DNA of 64,000 bases from assembly GCF_024124905.1 (NCBI RefSeq), contig NZ_JAMXST010000003.1, positions 310,001-374,000 on the forward strand, read 5' to 3'. A program made the translations under genes and the position numbers. Shown piece by piece: positions 24,444-31,339 of this stretch. Within the stretch, counting starts at the first letter, position 1; the number at the start of each line of letters is the position of its first letter. This DNA comes from Cellulosimicrobium cellulans (lineage in GTDB: Bacteria; Actinomycetota; Actinomycetes; Actinomycetales; Cellulomonadaceae). The notes below the pieces were generated by a model that worked only from the letters and a program-made list of their open reading frames with translations, had not been told where the DNA came from and did no database searches.

Positions 24444-25226
24444 TCAGCCGACCTGCTCGCGCAGCCACGCGACGTCGGTCGGGACGTCGGCGTGCGTCTC
24501 GCAGACGACCGACGTCCCGGCCGCCCGGACGACGCCGAGCAGGAGCTCCGGGTCGATCGTGCCCGCCGTGAGGCCGGCGTGGCGGTCGGCGCCCGACCCG
24601 GCGGTGTCGCGGCTGTTGTTGAGGTGCACGAGGTCGACGCGGCCGGTGATCGCGCGCACGTCGGCGACCGCCGTCGTGAGGTCGATGCCGCCTGCCCACG
24701 CGTGGCACGTGTCGAGGCAGAACCCGACGTTCTCGGCGCCGTCGGCCTGCTGCACGGCCGCCCACAGGCCCTCGATCCGGTCGAGGCGGCGGGCCATCGA
24801 GAAGTCGCCCCCGGCGGTGTTCTCGATGTACACGGTGACGTCCGTCTGGAGCGCGTCGATCGCCTTGCGCCAGTTGTCGAACCCCTTCTCCGGGTCCTCC
24901 TTCGCGGTGACGTGCCCGCCGTGGACCACGACGCCCGTCGCGCCGACCGCCGCGGCGCCGTCGACGATCTGCTGGAGCAGCTTGCGGCTCGGGATGCGGA
25001 TGCGGTTGTTGGGGCTCGCGACGTTGATGACGTACGGCGCGTGCACGACGAGCTCGAGGTCCGCCGCCGCGGCCGTGGCCTTCAGCGCCTCCGCGCCGCC
25101 GGGAAAGGTGAACTCCGGTCCCTTCCAAGACTGGGGGTCGCCGAGGAAGATCTGGGCGACGTCCGCGCCGATGCTCGCTGCCTGCGCGATGACGTCCGAC
25201 TGGTCGAGGTGGGCTCCGATCCGCAT
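24444..25226 (-). CDS. nfo: Deoxyribonuclease IV (AP endonuclease family 2)
   Basis: A 260-residue TIM-barrel DNA repair enzyme that cuts 5' to abasic sites. It opens MRIGAHLDQSDVIAQAASIGADVAQIFL. Metal-ligand motifs are VVHAPYVINVAS, VVVHGGHV, YIENTAGGD, GFCLDTCHAWAGGID, VHLNNSRD with ADRHAGLTAGTI, and VCETHAD, covering the His/Glu/Asp set of three-zinc endonuclease IV. The ATG at 25226 is preceded by a -10 element at exactly 7 bases (TAGGTT, complement of 25234-25239), indicating a leaderless transcript. Confidence 0.92.
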   Translation of the reverse strand: MRIGAHLDQSDVIAQAASIGADVAQIFLGDPQSWKGPEFTFPGGAEALKATAAAADLELVVHAPYVINVASPNNRIRIPSRKLLQQIVDGAAAVGATGVVVHGGHVTAKEDPEKGFDNWRKAIDALQTDVTVYIENTAGGDFSMARRLDRIEGLWAAVQQADGAENVGFCLDTCHAWAGGIDLTTAVADVRAITGRVDLVHLNNSRDTAGSGADRHAGLTAGTIDPELLLGVVRAAGTSVVCETHADVPTDVAWLREQVG

Positions 25227-25233
25227 GGGGACC

Positions 25234-25239
25234 AACCTA
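25234..25239 (-). promoter_or_regulatory. -10 element of leaderless nfo
   Basis: TAGGTT on the minus strand ends 7 bases before the nfo ATG, with no ribosome-binding site between. This is one of several identical layouts in the window. Confidence 0.55.
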
Positions 25240-25274
25240 CGCGTCGCCGCCCACGACGGGGGCTCGCGCGCGGA

Positions 25275-26312
25275 TCAGCGGTCCTTCGCGAGGTCCGTCG
25301 GGCGCCGGACCGCGAGGTCCGCCGTCGCGGCCAGCGCGACGACGGCCCAGGTCCCGGCGAGGACCAGTCCCCACAGGACGGGCGTCGTCGGATCGAGGTA
25401 CCGGGCGTGGAGCGCGACGACGGCGAGCGTCGTCGCCGTCGCGGCGACCCCCGCGACGAGGAGCGTCTCGAGCGCGACGAGGACGAGCAACGAGCGTGCC
25501 GAGGTGCCCGAGAGGCGGTACACCGCGAGCTCGCTCGCCCGCAGCCGGTACGTGACGGCGGTCGTGACGGCGCCCAGCAGCCCCAGGAGCACGGGCAGGA
25601 AGCGGCTCGGCCGGTCGAGGAACGCCTGGACCGGGTCGCTCGTCGCGCGCAGCGCCTCGGTGCCGACCACGGCGTTGCCGCTCACGTGCAGCGAGGCGAT
25701 CTGGGTCGCGGCGACGTCGTCGACGGCCACCAGGGGATCGAGCACGACGACGCAGCGCTCGACCAGGGCGTCGTCGGGCCGGAGCGGCACCGTCAGAGAA
25801 CGCCCCGCCCCGACACCCTCGCGCAGGCCCGGGGTCCGCGCCGAGCCGAGCGCCTCGGCGCCGACGAGCACGCGCTGGTCCGAGGGTCCGGCGCGGTCGA
25901 GCAGGCCGGCGTCGACGAGCGCGTCGACGTCGGCGAGCCCGGGGACGAGGGTGGTCGACGCACGCTGCACGGGGACGTCCGGGCCGACCGGTACGACCTC
26001 CGTGCTGCCGCCCGGCACGACGGCGCCTGCGGCCTCGACCCCCGGCGCTCCGGCGAGCGCCTCGCACGACGCACGTGAGATGAGGGCGGGCTGGTCGGGG
26101 TTCGCCTGCATGTAGCTGACGACGCCGCGCCCGCGCTCGGCGAGGTCGTCCAGCTCGTCCTGGAGCGACGCGGTCTCGAGCGCGACGAAGGCGGCGGTGC
26201 CCGACCCGAGCACGACGGCGAGCGCAACCGCGGGAAGCAGCCGTGCGGAGCGGCCGACGGTGTTGCGCAGGGCTTCGCGCGCGAGGTCGGCGACGCGCCA
26301 ACCGTCACGCAC
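25275..26312 (-). CDS. FtsX/MacB-like ABC permease of the secreted-peptide operon
   Basis: A 345-residue membrane protein. One span lies near residues 27-46 (LLPAVALAVVLGSGTAAFVAL), then an extracytoplasmic domain of about 190 residues, then three C-terminal spans (about 238-256, 280-300, 312-332). This is the four-span layout of MacB/FtsX permeases. The GTG start overlaps the ATPase gene by 8 bp. Such permeases do not form a simple import channel; they often act as mechanotransmission devices or expel periplasmic peptides or lipids. It is the last gene of the five-gene operon running from 28922. Confidence 0.85.
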   Translation of the reverse strand: MRDGWRVADLAREALRNTVGRSARLLPAVALAVVLGSGTAAFVALETASLQDELDDLAERGRGVVSYMQANPDQPALISRASCEALAGAPGVEAAGAVVPGGSTEVVPVGPDVPVQRASTTLVPGLADVDALVDAGLLDRAGPSDQRVLVGAEALGSARTPGLREGVGAGRSLTVPLRPDDALVERCVVVLDPLVAVDDVAATQIASLHVSGNAVVGTEALRATSDPVQAFLDRPSRFLPVLLGLLGAVTTAVTYRLRASELAVYRLSGTSARSLLVLVALETLLVAGVAATATTLAVVALHARYLDPTTPVLWGLVLAGTWAVVALAATADLAVRRPTDLAKDR

Positions 26313-26940
26313 GGACGACCGCCTCCCGCCGGAGCGGGACGGTCGCGTCGGCTGCGGCGACGAGCACCGGGTCGTGGGTCGCGACGACGATCGTCGCGTG
26401 CGACACGAGCCCGGCGAGGATCCGGGCGACGAGCTCGGTGTTGGCGGCGTCGAGGTTCGCCGACGGCTCGTCGGCGAGGATGAGCTCCTTGCCCGACGCG
26501 AGGGCGCGCGCGAGCGCGACCCGTTGGAGCTCGCCGCCGGACAGGCGCCGGGCCTGCTCGTCGGCCCGGTCCGCGAGCCCGACCTGGTCGAGCGCGGCGC
26601 GCGCGGTGTCCCGGGCCTCTCGTCCGGGGCGGCCCGCCGCGAGCGGCGCGACGAGGACGTTGTCGAGGACGGAGCGGCGCCCCAGCGCGTTGGACCCCTG
26701 GGGGACCCAGGCGACGACGCCGGGCGAGGGCGGTCGGGGCGCTCCGTCGATCCCGAGGAGCTCGATCCGTCCGGTCGCGAGCGGCTGGTACCCCGCGACG
26801 GCGGCGAGGAGCGACGACTTGCCGCTCCCCGACGGTCCGACGAGCGCGGTGACGCGCGCGGGCTCGAACGTCGCGGTCAGCCCGGCGAACACCGGGACGG
26901 GCCCGAACGCGATGGCGGCGTCGATCACGTCCACGCGCAC
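26305..26940 (-). CDS. ABC ATPase, LolD/MacB type, of the secreted-peptide operon
   Basis: A compact 211-residue ATPase. Walker A is GPSGSGKSS, the Q-loop lies in VVAWVPQGSNAL, the signature is LSGGELQRVALARAL, Walker B is LILADEP with the SANLD D-loop, and the switch His is in VVATHDP. The LSGGELQR form and small size match ATPases that partner FtsX/MacB-like permeases. The GTG start is 4 bases after the membrane-fusion gene stop, so translation is probably coupled. Confidence 0.92.
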   Translation of the reverse strand: MRVDVIDAAIAFGPVPVFAGLTATFEPARVTALVGPSGSGKSSLLAAVAGYQPLATGRIELLGIDGAPRPPSPGVVAWVPQGSNALGRRSVLDNVLVAPLAAGRPGREARDTARAALDQVGLADRADEQARRLSGGELQRVALARALASGKELILADEPSANLDAANTELVARILAGLVSHATIVVATHDPVLVAAADATVPLRREAVVRA

Positions 26941-26944
26941 GCCG

Positions 26945-28042
26945 CTACCCGCACCCTGACGTACCGGTGGCCTGCGTCGCGTCGCGCAGCACGCGGGAGC
27001 CGACGAGGTCGGCGTCGACGAGCACCGTCGCGAGCTCGTTCCCGGGTTCCGCGACCTCGAGCCGGCGGGGCTGCGCCGCGGTCGTGGAGCCGTCGCTCAG
27101 CAGGACGCACGTCGTGCCGTCGTGATCCACGCGCACGGCCGTCGAGGGGACGGCACCGCGCTCCGCCGGGTCCTGGAGCGCGAGGATCGCGCCCCGGTAG
27201 CGCACCGTCGACGTCGACTCGTCCGCGATCCGCTCGAGCGTGCCCGCGGCCGCGGCCTCCTCGAGCGCCGCCACGACGCCGTCCAGCTCGGCGCCCTGGG
27301 GCGCCGCGCTCGACATCGGTACCTCGACCTCGCCCAGGCGCAGCACGACCGGCTCTCGGGCGAGCCGGCCGAGACCGCCGCCCTCGGCGATCGGGGCCAC
27401 GGTCAGCGCCTCCACGGGCTGCGAGCCCTCCAGCACCGCGTCGCCCGCCTCGACCCGGTCCCCCAGGCCGACGAGGGGACCGGTGACCGCCGGCACGGCG
27501 TCGTCGACCCGCACGACGTACGAGAGGCGGAACTCCCCGTCCCGGGGAACCCCGAGGCGCTCCTGGAGCGCCCGGACCGCCTCGCGCGTCGCCGGGCCGA
27601 ACCGGTCGTCGACGCCGACCGCGTCCAGGTACCCGAGCGACACGAGGTAGTCCCCGAGCGCGCGCACGTCCGCACCACGGTCACCCGGGCGCAGGTCGCG
27701 CCACAGCGGGTCGCCGCGGTACGCGAGCACGTCGACGCCGTCGACGGCGAACAGCGCCTGCCCGGCCACGACGGGACCCGCCTCGGTGAGCGCGGTGACG
27801 ACTCCCCCCGCGGGAGCACGGACCTCGGGAGCCACGGCGCGCACCGTCGCGACCTCGACCGCGGTCCGTCCGTCGTCGGAACGGGCGCCGACCTCGACGA
27901 CCGTCGGCGCCGGCACCGCGACGCTCCGCTCCTCCGCCGCGTCGACGAGCGGGAACGCCACGACGACCGCGACCACGGGCACGGCCCACAGCGCCACCAA
28001 CGGCACCAGGCGCACCCAGCCACGGGACCGGTCGCTCCTCAC
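26945..28042 (-). CDS. Peptidoglycan-binding membrane-fusion-type protein
   Basis: A 365-residue protein with one N-terminal span (about residues 11-33) and a long extracytoplasmic part. It starts with a lipoyl/HlyD-like half (VRAPAGGVVTALTEAGPVVAGQALFAVDG). It then has a PG_binding_1 domain (about 122-175: LRPGDRGADVRALGDYLVSLGYL, FGPATREAVRALQERLGV) and ends with a second adaptor-like half. This layout is seen in Gram-positive adaptors that link an ABC permease to the cell wall. The GTG start overlaps the lipoprotein stop (GTGA). It would dock the ABC complex to peptidoglycan. Confidence 0.87.
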   Translation of the reverse strand: MRSDRSRGWVRLVPLVALWAVPVVAVVVAFPLVDAAEERSVAVPAPTVVEVGARSDDGRTAVEVATVRAVAPEVRAPAGGVVTALTEAGPVVAGQALFAVDGVDVLAYRGDPLWRDLRPGDRGADVRALGDYLVSLGYLDAVGVDDRFGPATREAVRALQERLGVPRDGEFRLSYVVRVDDAVPAVTGPLVGLGDRVEAGDAVLEGSQPVEALTVAPIAEGGGLGRLAREPVVLRLGEVEVPMSSAAPQGAELDGVVAALEEAAAAGTLERIADESTSTVRYRGAILALQDPAERGAVPSTAVRVDHDGTTCVLLSDGSTTAAQPRRLEVAEPGNELATVLVDADLVGSRVLRDATQATGTSGCG

Positions 28043-28578
28043 AGGGCGTCGTACTCCGCGACGCACGACGCCTCGTCCAGCCCGGCGCCGGCCACGGCGC
28101 GCTGCGCCTCCGCGAGCGTCGACGGGACGCCTAGCCCGCGCTCCTGCAGGCAGTACCTCAGCGCGTCCAGCAACGACGACTCGTCCTGGTTCGAGGTCTG
28201 CCAGACGACGTCGACGAACTTGAAGTCGCGGTCGTAGCAGGTCTTCTCGACGCCGGAGTCGACAGCCTCCGCGGGGATGCCCCCCTGCCACACCACCCCG
28301 ACGAGCTCGACGTCCCGCAGCTCGTAGCCCTCAGCGCGCAGACACGCTCGAAACCGCTCGAACCCTGCCATGTACTCGTCCTGGGTCACCTCACCGTCCG
28401 ACAGCGCCTCGCGCTGCTCCGGACCAGCAAGAGAGAGGTCCTCGTCGTCGTTGATCGCGTCGAAGTGCGGAAGCCCGTCCGCACTCGAGCCTGCACCCCC
28501 GCCCGAGCACCCTGCCACGAGCAGCGCCGCCAGCGAGACCCCGAGGAGTACCCCGCGGCGGCGTGACAGACGTTTCAT
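28039..28578 (-). CDS. Lipoprotein coupled to the secreted small protein
   Basis: A 179-residue lipoprotein with lipobox VAGC (Cys24) and a Gly/Ser linker. The acidic, mostly helical body contains GEVTQDEYMAGFERFRACLRAEGYEL, a single Cys in EKTCYDRDFKFVDVVWQ, and a C-terminal stretch RYCLQERGLGVPSTLAEAQRAVAGAGLDEASC. No named family is recognised. The resemblance of the FRACLRAEGYEL part to other actinobacterial lipoproteins is only general. Its ATG shares one base with the stop of the small secreted protein (TGATG), so the two are made together. It could be an immunity or receptor lipoprotein. Confidence 0.8.
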   Translation of the reverse strand: MKRLSRRRGVLLGVSLAALLVAGCSGGGAGSSADGLPHFDAINDDEDLSLAGPEQREALSDGEVTQDEYMAGFERFRACLRAEGYELRDVELVGVVWQGGIPAEAVDSGVEKTCYDRDFKFVDVVWQTSNQDESSLLDALRYCLQERGLGVPSTLAEAQRAVAGAGLDEASCVAEYDAL

Positions 28579-28922
28579 CACACGTTCGTCGTGAAAGTGC
28601 CGGTGCCCTGCCCGTAATGCTGTGCCTGCGTAAAGTTGGTGCCGGTGCGTCGGGCGGTGACGTCGGATCCGGTCTTCGTGGTCCACATGGTCCAAGAGGC
28701 CCCACCGACGTGCGTGTAGTAGCCCCGCACGCCCACAGTGCCGCAGTTTCCGGCTGCGACAGACTGCACTGCGGTGGAGTTCGACGCCCCGTAGACCATG
28801 GCGCCCGTGCTGCATGTCCGTGACGCGGTCCCCGCTGAAGCGGGCGCCGCCGTCGACACCATCAGCCCCACCGAGACCATCACCGCAAGGAGCGCAGAGG
28901 CCCCCTTCGTTCCCTTGCGCAT
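28578..28922 (-). CDS. Small Sec-secreted two-cysteine protein, first gene of ABC operon
   Basis: A 114-residue protein with a clean signal peptide (residues 1-31, ending APASAG) and a mature part of about 83 residues rich in Gly, Thr, Ser and aromatics. It has exactly two cysteines about 35 residues apart (RTCSTGAM, GNCGTVGV), likely one disulphide. No family is recognised; it does not show lactococcin-972 motifs. ATG at 28922 with AGGGG upstream (a GTG sits 3 bases earlier). It has its own promoter and leads an operon with a lipoprotein, a wall-binding adaptor, an ATPase and a permease. That suggests a secreted effector, bacteriocin or signalling peptide with dedicated handling genes. Function is not known. 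Confidence 0.75.
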   Translation of the reverse strand: MRKGTKGASALLAVMVSVGLMVSTAAPASAGTASRTCSTGAMVYGASNSTAVQSVAAGNCGTVGVRGYYTHVGGASWTMWTTKTGSDVTARRTGTNFTQAQHYGQGTGTFTTNV

Positions 28923-28970
28923 CACTGTTTCCCCTCAATCTTCGTCATCGAACATCGAACGGTGGTGCTT

Positions 28971-28999
28971 AACGTAGGGGTCGGCAGGCTATTGCGCAA
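28971..28999 (-). promoter_or_regulatory. Promoter of the five-gene peptide/ABC operon
   Basis: Reading leftward, TTGCGC (complement of 28994-28999) and TACGTT (complement of 28971-28976) stand 17 bp apart. They lie about 49 bp upstream of the ATG at 28922. Confidence 0.6.
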
Positions 29000-29085
29000 C
29001 CCCGCGAAACAAACTATCAGGATCGACGTCCCTGGGCGCGAATCTGCAGGCCAGGGCTCGTGCGGCTGCGGCCTTTGCTGTGCCG

Positions 29086-29405
29086 TCAGGCGCGGTGGGC
29101 GCTGCCGTCGGTGGCGCGCAGGAGCGCCCAGCGGTCGTGCTCGAGCGGGGCGCCGACGGGGTACTTCCGGGCCGCGGCCTCGTCGAAGTCGACGCCGGGC
29201 CGGGGCATCGGGGGCGAGCAGGTGGCCGTCGGTCGGCACGGGGGCGCCGGGGAAGACCTCGAGCGTCGCGTCGCGAAAGGTCGCGGCCTTTCGCGACGCC
29301 GAACGCGGGGGAGGAGATGGTGAGCGCCATGTTGGCCGCCATCCCGACGGGCGTGACGTCGCCCGGCCCGTGCGGCGCGGAGCGCACCCCGAACAACTCG
29401 CACAC
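29086..29405 (-). pseudogene. Degraded C-terminal third of an enolase-superfamily dehydratase (RspA/ManD-like)
   Basis: Minus-strand reading gives VCELFGVRSAPHGPGDVTPV, then GMAANMALTISSPAFGV. After a frame break come FRDATLEVFPGAPVPTDGHLLAP, another break, and PGVDFDEAAARKYPVGAPL to a stop. This follows the order of the C-terminus of RspA/mannonate-dehydratase proteins (HGPGDxSPVGxAAN, PNFGxQE, PGLGxxxDExxAxKYPY). Two frame changes, loss of the rest of the gene and a palindrome at the first break show that it is dead. Confidence 0.65.
29268..29299. repeat. 32-bp palindrome at the frame break
   Basis: GCGTCGCGAAAGG (29268-29280) and its exact complement (29287-29299) enclose TCGCGG. It sits where the dehydratase pseudogene changes frame and has lost residues, so it may mark a repair or excision event. 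Confidence 0.6.
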
Positions 29406-29413
29406 GGCGACGA

Positions 29414-29581
29414 GCGTGCGCGTGGGCGTTCCGGCTGGAGGACCTCGGCGGCGGGGCGGTCGGGCTGCGCGCCGAGGTCAACGGCCGCTACGTGTGCGCC
29501 GAGGGCGGGGGTGCGCAGCCGCTCGTGGCGGACCGGACCGCCGTCGGGCCGTGGGAGACGTTCGACCTCGTCCGGCTCTGA
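29414..29581 (+). pseudogene. Relic 3' end of a secreted protein with fascin/beta-trefoil-like tail
   Basis: Fifty-odd plus-strand codons read AFRLEDLGGGAVGLRAEVNG, then RYVCAEGGGAQPLVADRTAVGPWETFDLVRL and stop. The pattern xGRYVxAExGGxxPLxAxRxxxGPWExF is that of fascin-like domains at the ends of secreted actinobacterial glycoside hydrolases. No start or upstream domain exists; the sequence joins the dehydratase relic at about 29406-29413. Confidence 0.6.
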
Positions 29582-29587
29582 CGCGCC

Positions 29588-29875
29588 TCACCAGCCGGTG
29601 GCGCTGCGGCGGATGACGTCGCGCCGCAGGTCCAGCAGCGCCGCGCGGGCACGGCGGCGGCGGTCGGCCGGGTCCACGGTGAGCTCGTCGCCCGGGTTGG
29701 CGCGACGCTGCGGCTCCTCGCGGGGGCGCAGGTCCAGCGACATCCCGAGGTCGGTGGTCCGGCGTGCGGCGGTCCGGTGGTCCGTCGCACGATCGCCGGC
29801 GGACGCTCGCGTCGACGGAGCGTCGGCGCGGCCGGGGATCGACGGGGCGGAGAAGAGCGGGCGGTTGTCCGGCAC
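29588..29875 (-). CDS. Small basic hypothetical protein
   Basis: A 95-residue Arg- and Asp-rich protein without membrane spans or recognised domain. The C-terminal helix DPADRRRRARAALLDLRRDVIRRSATGW is strongly amphipathic and basic. The GTG start is preceded by GAGGAGG at good spacing; an upstream ATG at 29962 would add 29 residues. It stands alone between the decay scar and the repeat at 30053-30111. It may be a real small protein, but coding evidence rests on the ribosome-binding site and frame only. Confidence 0.5.
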   Translation of the reverse strand: MPDNRPLFSAPSIPGRADAPSTRASAGDRATDHRTAARRTTDLGMSLDLRPREEPQRRANPGDELTVDPADRRRRARAALLDLRRDVIRRSATGW

Positions 29876-30052
29876 GGGAGCCTCCTCGGGGACGGCCGCG
29901 AGGGCGGCCGCGGGTCGGGACGGATGCTGGTGCGCCGGGCTCGTGGCCCGGCGCACCTCCATCGTGCGACCGCGACGTTTCACCCGGTCGTCCGAGGCGT
30001 TTCGGCAGTGTTGCAGCAAGTCCGCCGCTCCCTGAGACGGCCCGCCCCCGGC

Positions 30053-30111
30053 GTCGAGCACGACATGGGGGTCGTTATCCGGCGGATAGCGACCCCCATG
30101 TCGTGCTCGAC
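30053..30111. repeat. 59-bp near-perfect palindrome, copy 2 of the repeat
   Basis: Arms of 28 bp (30053-30080 and 30084-30111) around a 3-base loop pair with a single wobble. The inner module GTCGTTATC...AGCGAC and the outer GTCGTGCTCGAC match the repeat at 2085-2165. It starts 27 bp past the RDD-protein stop and could end transcription in both directions. Confidence 0.7.
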
Positions 30112-30138
30112 AGCGGGTGAGGTCGTGCTCGGGGGCGC

Positions 30139-31272
30139 TCAGGACGGGCCGCGGCCTCCGCACGAGGCGACCGTCTCGTCCTCGACGACGACGGAGGCCT
30201 CCCAGTTCCACGCCGTCGGGAGCGCTGCGACCGTCGCCGCCGGGACGTGGACCGTGTACAGCCCTGCGCCGGCGGCCGTGGGCGGGACGACGTCCCACTC
30301 GCCGCTTCCGTCGGCGCGCTGCTCGACCCGGAACGGCGACCGGAACTCGCCCAGAGGGTCGCCCTGCCACGTCTCGAGGCGCAGGACGAGGGCGGCGTCC
30401 AACGGTCCGTCGGGCGTGGCGTCCGGGTCGAGGTCGACCGCGAACGACGCGTCGAGGCCCGTCTCGTCGCCGGCCTCGTCGGGGAGCGGGCTCGTCCGGG
30501 TCACGCCCCACCGGCTCTCGGTGCCCGGGGTCGACCAGCTGACGACCTGCACGTCGCCGACGGTCAGCGGGGACTCGTCCGACACCTCCGGGGTGCACCT
30601 CGCCGTCCACACGTCGCCGCCGGTGTACGACGCCGGACCGAGGACGAAGACGGCGCTCCCCACCGAGAGGACGGTCGCCGCCGCGGTGACGGCGCGCGAC
30701 GGCGCCGGGCCGCCCAGCCCGGTCCCCGGACCGAGGAACGGCACGGGCGGGCGGACCCGCCGCAGCACGACCGTGCTGCACAGCGAGTCGGCGAACGTCC
30801 GGCGCTGCGCGTGCCACAGCGGTCGCAGGAAGCCGATGTACAGGATCGCGTCGAGGAGGTGGGCCAGGTGGCGCAGGGCAGTGCGGATCAGCCCGGCGGG
30901 CCGGCCGGTCGTGTCGTGCACGACGACGATCCCCACCGTCCGCTTGCCGGGCGTCGCTCCGGTCCACCCCTGGAGGGCGAAGAGCGCGGCCGAGGTGCCG
31001 AGAGCCCACCAGGTCCCGCCGGGGACGACGGTGCTCGTCGTCACGCCGACGCTGAACCCCGGGAGCCAGGCCACCTCGTAGGCGGGCCCGACCGCGAGGA
31101 ACAGCACCGTCGCGACGATCGCCGTGTCGAGCAGCGACGCGACGACGCGGCGGGACCAGCTCGCGTACTCTTCGCGCGTCGGCTCCGGGCCGAGTCCCGG
31201 AAGGGCGGGCTCGAGGTCTCCGGCTCCGACGTCGTGCGTCGGCCCCCTGCCGGTCGGGGCGTCGATGGCCAC
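30139..31272 (-). CDS. RDD-family membrane protein with extracytoplasmic C-terminal domain
   Basis: A 377-residue protein. The RDD core occupies about residues 38-165: the Arg-containing first span ASWSRRVVASLLDTAIVATVLF, GWTGATPGKRTVGIVVV, and ALRHLAHLLDAILYIGFL. One more span (about 190-212) precedes a 165-residue extracytoplasmic domain with Cys residues near its start and end (TARCTPEV, ASCGGRG). RDD proteins have been linked to ion or compatible-solute traffic, without a settled role. GTG start. The C-terminal domain is an unusual addition to the short RDD core. Confidence 0.8.
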   Translation of the reverse strand: MAIDAPTGRGPTHDVGAGDLEPALPGLGPEPTREEYASWSRRVVASLLDTAIVATVLFLAVGPAYEVAWLPGFSVGVTTSTVVPGGTWWALGTSAALFALQGWTGATPGKRTVGIVVVHDTTGRPAGLIRTALRHLAHLLDAILYIGFLRPLWHAQRRTFADSLCSTVVLRRVRPPVPFLGPGTGLGGPAPSRAVTAAATVLSVGSAVFVLGPASYTGGDVWTARCTPEVSDESPLTVGDVQVVSWSTPGTESRWGVTRTSPLPDEAGDETGLDASFAVDLDPDATPDGPLDAALVLRLETWQGDPLGEFRSPFRVEQRADGSGEWDVVPPTAAGAGLYTVHVPAATVAALPTAWNWEASVVVEDETVASCGGRGPS

Positions 31273-31339
31273 GCGCCGATCCTGGCAGAGCCCCCGCCGG
31301 GCGGGAAGCCCGAGCCTCCCGCCGAGCAGCGGTTGCGGG

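Noticed and set aside
25226-25235. Alternative upstream TTG start for endonuclease IV
   Set aside because: The ATG at 25226 begins the conserved RIGAH motif and sits exactly 7 bases after a -10 element.
28578-28922. Lactococcin 972-type bacteriocin identity for the small secreted protein
   Set aside because: The typical aromatic/His pattern of that family and its large multi-span partner protein are absent. Only size and secretion agree.
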